Below are positions 35,907 to 44,982 of a DNA stretch of 64,000 nt, in pieces (the stretch's first letter is position 1; the number at the start of each line of letters is the position of its first letter). The stretch spans positions 2,993,501 through 3,057,500 of the forward strand of contig NZ_CP044218.1 of assembly GCF_008727715.1 (NCBI RefSeq). Reading direction: 5' to 3'. The notes beneath the pieces were generated by a model. That model was not told where the DNA came from and did not search any database. It worked only from the letters and a program-made list of their open reading frames with translations. The position numbers were made by a program, and so were the translations under genes. Source of the stretch: Mesorhizobium terrae (GTDB lineage Bacteria > Pseudomonadota > Alphaproteobacteria > Rhizobiales > Rhizobiaceae).

Positions 35907-36761
35907 ATGCAAATCGGCAATGCGCCCTGTTCCTGGGGCGTCTTTTATCCCACTGGCAACAGCATCAACGCTGAGGGCTACCTCGATGCGGTGGCGCGCG
36001 CGGGCTATCGCGTCACGGAACTGGGGCCGCTCGGCTTCCTGCCAACCGACACTGGACAACTCGCCGACGCGCTTGCCGCACGTGACCTGACGCTGGCCGG
36101 TGCTGCCCATGTGCATGTCCTGGCCGAACCGGGATCATGGCCCGTGCTGAAGACGGCACTCGACAGCCTCGGCCCTATACTCGCCAAGCTGAATGCACCC
36201 AACCTGATCCTGATGGACGAAAGCGAATGGTATCCGGCCGACAGGCCGGGCGTCGTCGATGAAACAGGCTGGAAGACCATGATCGCCCATGTGCGTGATG
36301 CCCAGCATCATGTCGCCGAGACCTATGGTGTCAAGCTGACCTTCCATCCGCATGTCGGCACTTGCGTGGAGCGGGAAGCGCAGATCGATCGCCTGCTTGA
36401 CGAAACGGATGTCGATTTGTGTTTCGACACCGGCCACCACGCCTTCTGGGATCAGGACCCCATCGCTTATATGCGCAAGGTCTGGGACCGGATCGGCTTC
36501 ATGCATCTGAAGAATGTCGACGCCAAGGTCCGCGCGCGCGTGCTGGCGGGTGAGTTGGGGCCGAACGAGTCCTTCGCAGCCGGCGTGATGTGCCCGCTGC
36601 CGGACGGCGTTGTCGACATCCCCGCGGTGATCGCGCTGCTCAAGGAGAAGGGCTACTCGGGCCCGTGCATCGTCGAACAGGATCCGAGCGAGGATGCCGC
36701 TGAGACACCCGAGGCGCTTGCCGCCCGCAATCGTATCTATCTGGAAGGGCTGCTGGCATGA
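35907..36761 (+). CDS. sugar phosphate isomerase/epimerase, IolE-like
   Basis: A 284-residue TIM-barrel protein. MQIGNAPCSWGVFYP at the start and FHPHVGTCVEREAQI, LCFDTGHHAFWDQDP, GFMHLKNVDAKV, and CIVEQDPS in order are hallmarks of the xylose-isomerase-like/IolE (2-keto-myo-inosose dehydratase) group with metal-binding Glu, Asp and His. Alternatively it epimerises a keto-sugar in the route served by the Gfo/Idh oxidoreductase. It overlaps the next gene by 4 bases. Confidence 0.8.
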   Translation: MQIGNAPCSWGVFYPTGNSINAEGYLDAVARAGYRVTELGPLGFLPTDTGQLADALAARDLTLAGAAHVHVLAEPGSWPVLKTALDSLGPILAKLNAPNLILMDESEWYPADRPGVVDETGWKTMIAHVRDAQHHVAETYGVKLTFHPHVGTCVEREAQIDRLLDETDVDLCFDTGHHAFWDQDPIAYMRKVWDRIGFMHLKNVDAKVRARVLAGELGPNESFAAGVMCPLPDGVVDIPAVIALLKEKGYSGPCIVEQDPSEDAAETPEALAARNRIYLEGLLA

Positions 36762-37549
36762 GCGCGATCAAACCACAGGTCTTCGACAATGCCGAAACGC
36801 TCGGTGACGCATTCGCCGCTCGGCTGCTTGGCATGATCGCGGACGCGGCTTCGGCCGGTCGAGATTTTCTCCTCGGCTGTCCCGGCGGACGTTCGCCACG
36901 CCCGGCCTATCAGGCGATGGGACATATGCTTGCCGCCGCGCCGCAGGACATCAGCCACGTCACCATCGTCATGATGGACGACTATCTGGTGGAGACGTCG
37001 GCAGGCCTGGACCATGTTTCGGTCGACAGCCATTTCTCCTGCCGGCGTTTTGCTTATGAAGAGATCGTCGGCGTCTTGAACGCCGCTCTGCCGGAGAATT
37101 TTCGCATTCCGGCCGAACAGATCTGGTTCCCCGACCCGAAAGATCCCGCGGCCTACGATGCCCGGATCGAGGCGGCGGGCGGCATCGATCTGTTCATCCT
37201 GGCATCGGGCGCGAGCGACGGCCATGTCGCCTTCAATCCTCGCGGCAGCGGACGGTGGAGCCGCACGCGCGTGGTGCCGCTGGCTGAGGAAACGCGCCGC
37301 GACAACATGAAGACTTTTCCGGACTTTCGGTCGCTCGACGAAGTGCCGGGCTTTGGCGTCACCGTCGGCATCGATACGATTGCAAGGCTGTCCAAGGCTG
37401 CGGTGATGATCGTCTGGGGCGATGGCAAACGCCTGGCCTTTGACCGGCTGACGTCGGTGCCCGACTACGATCCCGACTGGCCGGCGAGCGTGGTGGCTGC
37501 CTGCCGCGCCGGCGAGATCCTGGCTGACAGGGCGGCGGCCCAAGACTGA
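36758..37549 (+). CDS. NagB-like glucosamine-6-phosphate deaminase/6-phosphogluconolactonase family protein
   Basis: A 263-residue protein of the NagB/RpiA/6PGL superfamily. Seen: LLGCPGGRSPRPAYQAM (phosphate loop), VTIVMMDDYLVE (catalytic Asp pair), and ASGASDGHVAFNPRGSG (SDGHxAFNxP-like, equivalent to the NagB active-site Asp-His). This is closer to amino-sugar isomerase/deaminases than to gluconolactonase, though the substrate may differ. ATG at 36758 overlaps the upstream stop (ATGA), and its own stop overlaps the kinase-like gene (TGATG). Confidence 0.78.
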   Translation: MSAIKPQVFDNAETLGDAFAARLLGMIADAASAGRDFLLGCPGGRSPRPAYQAMGHMLAAAPQDISHVTIVMMDDYLVETSAGLDHVSVDSHFSCRRFAYEEIVGVLNAALPENFRIPAEQIWFPDPKDPAAYDARIEAAGGIDLFILASGASDGHVAFNPRGSGRWSRTRVVPLAEETRRDNMKTFPDFRSLDEVPGFGVTVGIDTIARLSKAAVMIVWGDGKRLAFDRLTSVPDYDPDWPASVVAACRAGEILADRAAAQD

Positions 37550-38457
37550 TGCGCGCAGCCATTGGCATTGACATAGGCGGCACCAAGATCGCCGGCGGCC
37601 TGGTCGATCTAACCGTTGGCACTCTGGTCGACCAGGCCGAACTGCCCACGCCTCACGGGCAGGGGGCCGATGCGATCCTTGCGGTCGCGGCCGATATTGC
37701 GGAGCGCATGCAACGCAGCGCCGAGGCGAAAGGCATCGCTTCGGCCGGCATTGGCATCGGCCTGCCGGAATTGGTCGGCCTCGACGGTGTTCCGGCCAGC
37801 AGCTGGATCGCGGACTGGAGCCAAAGCGACATCGCCAGAGCCTTTGCCGGCCACGGTCCCGTTGCCGTCGACAGCGACGTACGTGTCGCAACGCTCGCCG
37901 AACTGCACTACGGCCACGGCAAGGCGTTGCCCAGCTTCGTCTTCGTCTCGGCGGGAACGGGTCTCAGCTTTGCAAGCTGCGTCGGCGGCATCGTCCAGCG
38001 CGGCGCCAATGGCTTTGCCATCCACTTCGCCTCAAGCGAACTGGTTGCGTTCGACGGTGTTTCCGGCCGGCGTGCGGACTTCGTGCTGGAATCCTTCGCC
38101 TCCGGCCTCGGCATGGCGCGTGTCTACAAGGCACGCACGGGACGGACGGCAACGGCACGCGATATCGTCGAAGGCCGCGCTGGCTCGGAAGGCGCGCAAT
38201 TGCTTGACGAGGCGACGACGGCGCTGGCCAGCTATCTTGGTCAGATGATCAACATGATCGACCCGCATGGCGTCGTCATCGGCGGCGGCCTCGGCACGGC
38301 GCAGCCTTATTTCGACAGGCTTCGGTCGAAGGTTCCGACCTATGTTTGGGCCGAAGCCTGCCGGGGGCTGCCCGTTCTGGCGAGCGCGCTCGGGTCTGCT
38401 GCCGGCGTGATCGGTGCCGCCGCGCTGCACGCGGACAAGAATTCAGCTGGGGAATGA
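37549..38457 (+). CDS. ROK-family sugar kinase-like protein
   Basis: A 302-residue ROK protein. The phosphate-1 motif [17 protein letters not shown] lies at residues 4-20, and [16 protein letters not shown] supplies the catalytic Asp region. The usual EXGH and zinc-binding CxCGxxGCxE segment of NagK/GlcK is missing: [13 protein letters not shown] stands where GxAGExGH is expected. This may mean altered substrate or activity. Context favours phosphorylation of the imported sugar before the NagB-like step. Start ATG 37549 overlaps the preceding stop. Confidence 0.72.
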   Translation: MRAAIGIDIGGTKIAGGLVDLTVGTLVDQAELPTPHGQGADAILAVAADIAERMQRSAEAKGIASAGIGIGLPELVGLDGVPASSWIADWSQSDIARAFAGHGPVAVDSDVRVATLAELHYGHGKALPSFVFVSAGTGLSFASCVGGIVQRGANGFAIHFASSELVAFDGVSGRRADFVLESFASGLGMARVYKARTGRTATARDIVEGRAGSEGAQLLDEATTALASYLGQMINMIDPHGVVIGGGLGTAQPYFDRLRSKVPTYVWAEACRGLPVLASALGSAAGVIGAAALHADKNSAGE

Positions 38458-38461
38458 AACG

Positions 38462-39556
38462 ATGTCCACCATTAGCCTGAAATCCGTATCCAAGAGCTTC
38501 GGCTCGGTCGACATCATCCGCAATGTCGACCTTGAGATCGCGGATGGCGAATTCGTCGTGTTCGTCGGGCCCTCGGGCTGCGGCAAGTCAACGCTGCTGC
38601 GCCTGATTGCCGGGCTGGTGCCCGTGTCGGCGGGCGACATCGACATCGACGGCGAAGACATGACCGAAGTGCCTGCCTCCAAGCGCGGCATCGCCATCGT
38701 CTTCCAGTCCTACGCGCTCTATCCGCACATGACGATCGCCCGCAACATCGGCTTCGCGCTGGAGACCAGCGGCATCGGGCGGGAGGCGATCCGCACCAAG
38801 GTTGAACAGGTTGCCGCGACGCTGAAGATCGGCCATCTGCTCGACAGGTTGCCGCGCGAGCTTTCCGGCGGCCAGCGCCAGCGTGTCGCCATCGGCCGTG
38901 CCCTTGTGCGCCAGCCGAAGGTGTTTCTGTTCGACGAACCGCTATCCAATCTCGACACCGACCTGCGCTCGGAAATGAGGGTCGAGATCGCGCGGCTGCA
39001 CGAAGACCTCAAGACCACCATGGTCTATGTGACGCATGATCAGGTCGAGGCGATGACCCTGGCCGACAGGATCGTCGTTCTGAACGAGGGACGCATCGAG
39101 CAGGTTGGCACGCCGCAGGAACTCTACCATCGTCCGGCCAACCGTTTCGTCGCCGGTTTTATCGGCTCGCCGCGCATGAACTTCCTGCCGGTGACGGCGG
39201 CAAAAGCGGATGACGGCTGGCGGCTGAGCGGCGCGGGCGGGCTGGACCTCGCGATCGGAGCAGGCGCCTCTTCTCCCGCTTCGGTCGGCATCAGGCCGGA
39301 AGCATTGGCCATCGCGGGCGCGCGGCAACCTGCGCGGATTTCGGGTGAATTGCTGCGCGCCGAGGATCTCGGCCACGAGCATCTCGCTTATGTGCGCGTC
39401 GCCGAAGATCTGGTCTGGACGGTGCGTCTCTCGAACCATCTGGCGCTCGCGCGTGGAGAAAAAGTCGGGCTGACCTGGTCGGACGATGCGCTTTTTGCTT
39501 TCGACGGCGACGGCCGGCGGCTGGTCACCTCTCTTGCCAGGCAGGCCGCGGCATGA
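38462..39556 (+). CDS. ABC transporter ATPase, MalK/UgpC type
   Basis: A 364-residue importer ATPase. Walker [10 protein letters not shown] near residues 37-45, signature LSGGQRQRV near 135-143 and Walker [12 protein letters not shown] follow in the usual order; the Q-loop is [10 protein letters not shown]. The C-terminus from about 240 has the MalK-type OB regulatory domain ([19 protein letters not shown]). It energises uptake of the sugar bound by the 34566 protein. ATG 38462 follows GGGGA; stop overlaps the next permease by 4 bases. Confidence 0.9.
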   Translation: MSTISLKSVSKSFGSVDIIRNVDLEIADGEFVVFVGPSGCGKSTLLRLIAGLVPVSAGDIDIDGEDMTEVPASKRGIAIVFQSYALYPHMTIARNIGFALETSGIGREAIRTKVEQVAATLKIGHLLDRLPRELSGGQRQRVAIGRALVRQPKVFLFDEPLSNLDTDLRSEMRVEIARLHEDLKTTMVYVTHDQVEAMTLADRIVVLNEGRIEQVGTPQELYHRPANRFVAGFIGSPRMNFLPVTAAKADDGWRLSGAGGLDLAIGAGASSPASVGIRPEALAIAGARQPARISGELLRAEDLGHEHLAYVRVAEDLVWTVRLSNHLALARGEKVGLTWSDDALFAFDGDGRRLVTSLARQAAA

Positions 39557-40455
39557 GCACGCGTCGCGGAAACGCATTGCAACGCAAGGAAACGCGCGCG
39601 GCGTGGATGTTCCTGACGCCGGCTCTCGTCGCGCTGACCCTCGTTGCCTTCTGGCCGCTCGCCCGCACGCTGTATTTTTCCTTCACCAATGCGACCCTCG
39701 ACGATCCCTCGGTCTACGATTTCATCGGTTGGCAGAATTTCGTCGACATCGCGATGGACGGTCAGTGGTGGCGGGCGGTTGCCAACACGGTGGTGTTCAC
39801 GATCATTTCGGTGTCGCTCGAAACCCTTCTCGGGCTGGGCATCGCGCTGCTGCTCAACCAGGCGCTGCCGGGCAGAGGCGCCTTGCGCGCTGCCATCCTC
39901 ATTCCCTGGTCCATTCCGGTCGTCGTGTCGGCCAAGATCTGGGAATGGATGCTGCACGACCAGTTCGGCATTCTCAACAATTTGCTGATCGGTCTCGGTT
40001 TCATCGACCACGGCATTGCATGGACGGCGACGCCGTCGCTGGTCATGGGCGTCATCATCTTCGTCGATGTGTGGATCACCACGCCGTTCATGGTGCTGCT
40101 GATCCTGGCCGGGCTTCAGGTGATCCCAGAGGAGGTGCGCGAGGCCGCACTTGTGGATGGCGTTCCGTGGTGGAAGCGCTTCTGGTCGATCACCCTGCCG
40201 CTGCTCAGGCCGGCGATCGGCGTGGCGGTGCTGTTTCGCGCGCTGGATGCCATGCGCATGTTCGACCTTGCCTACATCCTCGCCGGCAATGGCGAGCGCA
40301 CGCAGACCATCTCGATCTATGCGCGCAACCAGCTGATCTCCTTCCAGGAGACAGGCCTGGGTTCGGCTGCTTCCACCTGGGTGTTCTTCGTGATCGCGCT
40401 GGTCGCGATCCTCATCATCGGGACGATGCGGCTCGACCGCGCGGCGGGGAAATGA
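39553..40455 (+). CDS. ABC sugar transporter permease, MalF/UgpA type
   Basis: A 300-residue membrane subunit with about six helices. The EAA loop is [25 protein letters not shown] ([17 protein letters not shown]) and a cytoplasmic start [15 protein letters not shown] precedes the first helix [20 protein letters not shown]. Family-typical. ATG 39553 overlaps the ATPase gene (ATGA) and the stop lies beside the second permease start. Confidence 0.9.
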   Translation: MSTRRGNALQRKETRAAWMFLTPALVALTLVAFWPLARTLYFSFTNATLDDPSVYDFIGWQNFVDIAMDGQWWRAVANTVVFTIISVSLETLLGLGIALLLNQALPGRGALRAAILIPWSIPVVVSAKIWEWMLHDQFGILNNLLIGLGFIDHGIAWTATPSLVMGVIIFVDVWITTPFMVLLILAGLQVIPEEVREAALVDGVPWWKRFWSITLPLLRPAIGVAVLFRALDAMRMFDLAYILAGNGERTQTISIYARNQLISFQETGLGSAASTWVFFVIALVAILIIGTMRLDRAAGK

Positions 40456-40457
40456 CC

Positions 40458-41333
40458 ATGGCCAGCACAACAGCGACGGCGAGACGCCGATCTTCCACTC
40501 GCTACCGTTGGCAAAGACGGGCACGCTCGGCCGGCCTTGTTATGCTCAGCCTGCTTGTGCTCGCCTACACGCTGTTCCCCTATTATTGGGCGATCGTCTC
40601 GTCCTTCCGCTCCGGCTCGGAACTGTTTTCGACCAGCCTCGTGCCGAGCTTTGACCTGGCCCACTACAAGGCCCTGCTGGCCGACCCCGTCTTCACCGGC
40701 TCAATCATCAATTCGCTGATCGTCGCCGGTTCGACCACCGTGATCTCGCTGGCGCTCGCAGTCGCCGCCGCCTATGCGCTCGGCCGGCTGAATTTCAGCG
40801 GCAGGCAGGCCATGCTGATGGCGATCCTGGTGGTCTCGATCTTCCCGCAGATCGCGGTGATGTCGGGCATGTTCGAACTGGTGCGCTGGCTCGGCCTCTA
40901 CAATCGCGTTGGCGCGCTGATCCTTGCCTATCTGATCTTCACAGTGCCGTTCACGGTGTGGGTGCTGACCTCCTTCATGCGCGAATTTCCGCGCGAGCTG
41001 GAGGAGGCGGCGATCATGGACGGTTGTTCGCATTGGCGCATCCTGACCAGGATCCTTTTGCCACTGATGGGGCCGGCGCTGGCAAGCACCGGTCTGCTCG
41101 CCTTCATCCTGGCGTGGAACGAATTCCTGTTCGCGCTCACCTTCATCCTCAGCGACGAGAACCGTACCGTGCCGGTGGCGATCGGCCTGATCTCCGGCAA
41201 CAGTCGCTACGAATACCCGTTCGGGCCGGTGATGGCGGCATCGATCATTGTCACGCTGCCGTTGCTGGTTCTGGTGCTGATCTTCCAGCGGCGGATTGTC
41301 AGCGGGCTGACCGCCGGTGCCATCAAGGGCTGA
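40458..41333 (+). CDS. ABC sugar transporter permease, MalG/UgpE type
   Basis: A 291-residue membrane subunit beginning MASTTATARRRSSTRYRWQR. Six hydrophobic segments are seen, with EAA loop ELEEAAIMDGCSHWRILTRI. The ATG 40452 gives ATGA overlap with the preceding stop, but GGGG lies at better spacing for ATG 40458. Last gene of the transport operon before the convergent ROK repressor. Confidence 0.88.
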   Translation: MASTTATARRRSSTRYRWQRRARSAGLVMLSLLVLAYTLFPYYWAIVSSFRSGSELFSTSLVPSFDLAHYKALLADPVFTGSIINSLIVAGSTTVISLALAVAAAYALGRLNFSGRQAMLMAILVVSIFPQIAVMSGMFELVRWLGLYNRVGALILAYLIFTVPFTVWVLTSFMREFPRELEEAAIMDGCSHWRILTRILLPLMGPALASTGLLAFILAWNEFLFALTFILSDENRTVPVAIGLISGNSRYEYPFGPVMAASIIVTLPLLVLVLIFQRRIVSGLTAGAIKG

Positions 41334-41351
41334 CGGCCCATGCGGCCGGTC

Positions 41352-42575
41352 TCAATCCAGCCCGTAGAAGACGTCGACGATCTCACCGGCGATGTTCCAT
41401 TTCGCCGAAGGCTGCGCTTCCAGGGTTGCCAGCAGGGGCATCGTCGCGGCGCCGAGCGCGATCATGTTGCGGTCGAGCAGGCCTTTCTGCAGGCGCGGCT
41501 CGGCGCGGTCGTCGCGCAGCGCGATCGTATGCGGCAGGGGTTCCAACCGTGTCAGCAGCCGGTCGAGCAGCCATTCGGGCAGATCGCTGCCGAGGATGAT
41601 CGTTTCCGGGTCCAGCATGTTCTCGAGTGTGCCGACCAGCCAGTTGAGATGCGGCGCCACATCGGCCAGCCAGGCTTCCGCCCTGTCGGGATGGGCTCTG
41701 ATGAGGCTGGCAAAACCATCTTCCGCGTCGCGCGCGCTGCCGCTGGCGCCGATCATGTCCAAAAGATGCTCCACGGACACGATCCGCTCCAGATAGACGC
41801 TCTCCCCATGATGCTGAATGAGGATGCGGCCGATCTCGCCGGCGTTCGACCAGCCGCCACGAAACAGCGCACCGTCATGCACCAATCCGGCGCCGAGGCC
41901 GTGCCCGAGCAGCAGATAACAGAAGTTGCGAACCGCACGGCCCTGCCCGAAGGTCAGTTCCGCCAGTGCGCCGGCATTGGCGTCGTTCTCGATGATGACG
42001 GCCATGCCCGTCTGCTCGGCCAGGCGGCGGTCGATTTCGTAACCGTGGAGTTCGCTCCAGAACGAACCTTCGAGATGGGGAGCGTCGAGGGTCAAGGCAT
42101 CGCGCAGGCGCGGCGAAGCGATGCCGATGCCCCAGACGCGATCGGCCGGGACCGAAGCCGAAGCGACAAGATCATCGATCACGGCGGCAAGGGCGGTATG
42201 GACACCTTCGACCGTGCGCGCGCCGAGCGGCCGGCGCAGACCGACACACTCGACGAAGTTGAAGTCGACAAGGCTCGCCCGCACCAGGTCGCGATCGATG
42301 TGCAGGCCGATGCCGTAGCCGCGTTCGGCGGCGATGCGGTAGTTGGTCGGCGGCTGACCCTTGCCGCCATAGACCTTGCCGGTGCGTTCGATGAGCCCGG
42401 CCCGTTCGAGATCGTCGATGATGTTGGACAGCGATTGCGGACTCAACCGGGTCAGGCGAGCGAGATCGGCTCGGCTCTGCGCGGGCTCGCGGCGCAGAAG
42501 ATCGAGCACCGTCTGGCGGTTCAGGCGTTTGGTGAACTCGTTGTTCTTGCCGAGACCGGCTTTTCTGACTTTCAC
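41352..42575 (-). CDS. ROK-family transcriptional repressor (NagC/XylR type)
   Basis: A 407-residue protein with an N-terminal winged helix (FTKRLNRQTVLDLLRREPAQSRADLARLTRLSPQSLSNIIDDL) and a ROK sugar-binding domain (GIGIAS, IIENDANAGALAELTFGQG, LLGHGLGAGLVHDGALF, WSNAGEIGR). The start is taken as GTG 42575 because AGGTGA lies 6 bases upstream; a GTG at 42593 lacks a ribosome site. It probably represses the sugar operon by binding the palindromes at 34458-34510 and the related site at 42585-42606; release would follow binding of the imported sugar or its derivative. Confidence 0.85.
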   Translation of the reverse strand: MKVRKAGLGKNNEFTKRLNRQTVLDLLRREPAQSRADLARLTRLSPQSLSNIIDDLERAGLIERTGKVYGGKGQPPTNYRIAAERGYGIGLHIDRDLVRASLVDFNFVECVGLRRPLGARTVEGVHTALAAVIDDLVASASVPADRVWGIGIASPRLRDALTLDAPHLEGSFWSELHGYEIDRRLAEQTGMAVIIENDANAGALAELTFGQGRAVRNFCYLLLGHGLGAGLVHDGALFRGGWSNAGEIGRILIQHHGESVYLERIVSVEHLLDMIGASGSARDAEDGFASLIRAHPDRAEAWLADVAPHLNWLVGTLENMLDPETIILGSDLPEWLLDRLLTRLEPLPHTIALRDDRAEPRLQKGLLDRNMIALGAATMPLLATLEAQPSAKWNIAGEIVDVFYGLD

Positions 42576-42584
42576 GCGATCACC

Positions 42585-42606
42585 TAAATCCACTCAGTTG
42601 AATAAA
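42585..42606. promoter_or_regulatory. ROK operator half-matching the sugar-operon palindromes
   Basis: TAAATCCACTCAGTTGAATAAA matches the 34488-34509 operator at 16 of 22 bases, with the left half TAAATCCACTCA identical. It lies 9 bases upstream of the repressor start at 42575 and 62 before the oxidoreductase gene at 42669, so one regulator may control both. Confidence 0.6.
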
Positions 42607-42668
42607 TCGACGATCCGTGTCATCTACCACAGGAATTCCTTGTAGTCCTTAGCATTTTGGAGACCACC

Positions 42669-43736
42669 ATGGACATCCGCGTCGGCCTGATCGGCCTTGG
42701 CGAAGTCGCCCAGCTCATGCACCTGCCGCTCCTGGCCGACGACAGCCGCTATCGCATCGAAGCGGTGATGGACGTCGCGCCGTCCCTGGTCGATCATATC
42801 GCCGAACGCTACGGCGTCCCGCGTCGCTACCAGCGCGCCGAAGACCTGTTGGCCGATGCCAATCTGGACGCCGTTTTCATCCTGACGCCGGACCATATCC
42901 ATGGCCGCCTGCTTGGGCAGGCGATGGACGCCGACAAACATATCTTCATCGAAAAGCCGGTCTGTCTGACCGCGGACGAGCTGACACCGCTGCTGCCGCG
43001 CGCGGAAAGCTACAGGAAGACGATCTTCGTCGGCTACATGCGTCGCTTCTCGCGGCCATTCCTGGAATTGAAGAAGCGCATGCCGGCCGTCGACACGGTG
43101 CTGCACGCCCGCGTGCGCGACATCATCTGCGAAGGCCCGTTCTTCATCCGCCAGACGCGCAACGTATTCTATCCGAAGGACGTGCCGCAGCCGATCATCG
43201 ACGAGGGGCGGGTGGAGACCGAACGGCTGCTGCGTTCGGTCATGGGTGCCGACGCGACCCGCGATCAGCTGCGTGCCTATCAGGTGCTGACAGGCCTTTC
43301 ATCGCACTCCTTCTCGGCGATGCGCGAATTGCTGGGTGCGCCGAAGGGGGTGCATGCGGCGCGCCAGCATCGCGGGGAGTCGATCTCCGTGCTGTTCGAC
43401 TACGGTCATTTCACAGCTGTCTACGAAGCGCTGATCCACAACGTGGCGCGCTTCGACGCCGGTATCGATATCCTGACTGACCGGCAGCAATTCCGCGTCA
43501 ATTATGACACGCCCTATATCCGCAACCTGCCGTCGCGGCTGGAGATCATCGATTCCACGGATACTGAGACGCGGACTGAAACCTTCGGGCCGAGCTACGA
43601 AGATCCGTTCCGCATCGAGCTCGACGCTTTCCACGACTGCGTGGTCAACGGAGCTAAGGCCAAGACGACGTTGAAGGATTCAGTTGCCGACCTTGACCTG
43701 TTCACCAAGGTGGGCCGGGCCTTCATGGCCGCATAA
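42669..43736 (+). CDS. Gfo/Idh/MocA-family oxidoreductase
   Basis: A 355-residue NAD(P)-dependent sugar oxidoreductase. Rossmann motif VGLIGLGEVAQLMHLPLL is at residues 5-22, EKPVCLT near 98-104 marks the family, followed by SRPFLELKKRMP. C-terminal beta-sheet domain holds the substrate site. ATG 42669 follows GGAG; divergent from the ROK repressor and sharing its operator. It likely oxidises a sugar or cyclitol of the same pathway. Terminated by the hairpin at 43748-43785. Confidence 0.85.
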   Translation: MDIRVGLIGLGEVAQLMHLPLLADDSRYRIEAVMDVAPSLVDHIAERYGVPRRYQRAEDLLADANLDAVFILTPDHIHGRLLGQAMDADKHIFIEKPVCLTADELTPLLPRAESYRKTIFVGYMRRFSRPFLELKKRMPAVDTVLHARVRDIICEGPFFIRQTRNVFYPKDVPQPIIDEGRVETERLLRSVMGADATRDQLRAYQVLTGLSSHSFSAMRELLGAPKGVHAARQHRGESISVLFDYGHFTAVYEALIHNVARFDAGIDILTDRQQFRVNYDTPYIRNLPSRLEIIDSTDTETRTETFGPSYEDPFRIELDAFHDCVVNGAKAKTTLKDSVADLDLFTKVGRAFMAA

Positions 43737-43747
43737 CAATGATATCG

Positions 43748-43785
43748 CCCAGCCGGCCAGTGGGATTCCCCGATGGCCGGCTGGG
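43748..43785. terminator. 12-base perfect stem between convergent genes
   Basis: CCCAGCCGGCCA at 43748-43759 pairs exactly with TGGCCGGCTGGG at 43774-43785. It lies between the oxidoreductase stop and the convergent efflux adaptor stop and can serve both directions. Confidence 0.65.
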
Positions 43786-43803
43786 TCGGTCCGACGCCTG
43801 GTA

Positions 43804-44982
43804 TCAGGACGCCGGGGCCGGGGCCGGGCTTGCCGTTTGGGGGTTTACCGGCATGCCCGGCCCGATCTTCTGAAGGTTGCCGCTGATGATCTTGTCGGTT
43901 TCGCTGATGCCCTTGGTGATGGCGACCAGCTCACCGTCTGTCTGGCCGAGCTCGACCAGCCGCATACCGACCTTGTTGCCCTCGTCGATCACGTAGACAT
44001 ATTTGCCAAGCTGGCTGGAGCCGAGCGCGACTTGCGGCACCAGAAGCGTGTTCGGCGTCTCGCCGACCAGAAGGCGGATGTTCACATACTGGCCGGGCAG
44101 CAACGAGCGGTCGTCATTGGCGATGGTGGCACGGGCGATGATGGTGCCAGTGGCGGCATCCACCTTGTTGTCGATGAAGGTCAGTTCACCCTTGCGGGAT
44201 GCATTCTTGTCGCCGGGGACCGAGACCTCTGCCGCGATCGCGCCATTCGTCCTGGCTTTCTGGATCAGCACGAGGTCGCCTTCGCTCGGCGTAAATGTGA
44301 CATAGACCGGACTGATCTGGACCAGCGTGTTGAGCGAAGTGCCGCCGACATTGACGAGGGTGCCGACCGTTGCCTGGTTGCGACCGAGGCGACCGTCGAA
44401 GGGGGCATGGATTTCGGTGTAGCCAAGATTGATCTGGGCGGCCTCGATCGCGGCCTTGTCGGCCGCGACTGACGCTTCGCCCTGCTGCATGGTGCTGCTG
44501 CGCAGATCCAAACCATCCTTGGACAGGAAACCTGTCTTAATCAGATCGTTGCCGCGCGTCAGGCTCGCCTTGGTGTATTCGAGCGAGGCCTGATTGCGCT
44601 GCGCCTGTGCCTTCACCTGATCGAGCGCCACCTGATAGTCGCGCGGGTCGATCTTGTAGAGCAGGTCACCCTTCTTGACGTCGGCGCCGTCGTTGGCCGC
44701 CTGTTCGAGGATGTAGCCGGAAACCTTCGCCTGCAGGGCGACGGTGCGGATCGCCTCCGTGCGCGCGGTGTAGTCGAGATAGACCGGGAGCGTCTTCTTG
44801 ACCACGCTGGTAACGGGGACGGGCATGGCCTGATGCGCGGCCGCGGGCGCGGCAGCGTCGGCAGGCTTGGCGAGCAGGCCGGACAGGACGGCCGGTTCAC
44901 CATTGAAGTGGACATAGGCTGCCGCCGCCGCGATCACGGCAACGGCTGTGGTGATTTTCCAGGGACGCATGGGAGACTCCAT
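43804..44982 (-). CDS. RND efflux periplasmic adaptor (membrane fusion protein)
   Basis: A 392-residue adaptor. N-terminal membrane anchor PWKITTAVAVIAAAAAYVHF (no lipobox), then lipoyl and hairpin domains: RTEAIRTVALQAKVSGYILEQ, GDLLYKIDPRDYQVALDQVKAQ, and LGYTEIHAPFDGRLGRNQATVGTLV. Its ATG overlaps the RND permease stop by one base (TAATG); ATG 44970 is an alternative. The C-terminal Pro/Ala tail (PQTASPAPAPAS) is low complexity. Works with the adjacent RND pump; no outer-membrane channel gene is adjacent. Confidence 0.88.
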   Translation of the reverse strand: MESPMRPWKITTAVAVIAAAAAYVHFNGEPAVLSGLLAKPADAAAPAAAHQAMPVPVTSVVKKTLPVYLDYTARTEAIRTVALQAKVSGYILEQAANDGADVKKGDLLYKIDPRDYQVALDQVKAQAQRNQASLEYTKASLTRGNDLIKTGFLSKDGLDLRSSTMQQGEASVAADKAAIEAAQINLGYTEIHAPFDGRLGRNQATVGTLVNVGGTSLNTLVQISPVYVTFTPSEGDLVLIQKARTNGAIAAEVSVPGDKNASRKGELTFIDNKVDAATGTIIARATIANDDRSLLPGQYVNIRLLVGETPNTLLVPQVALGSSQLGKYVYVIDEGNKVGMRLVELGQTDGELVAITKGISETDKIISGNLQKIGPGMPVNPQTASPAPAPAS

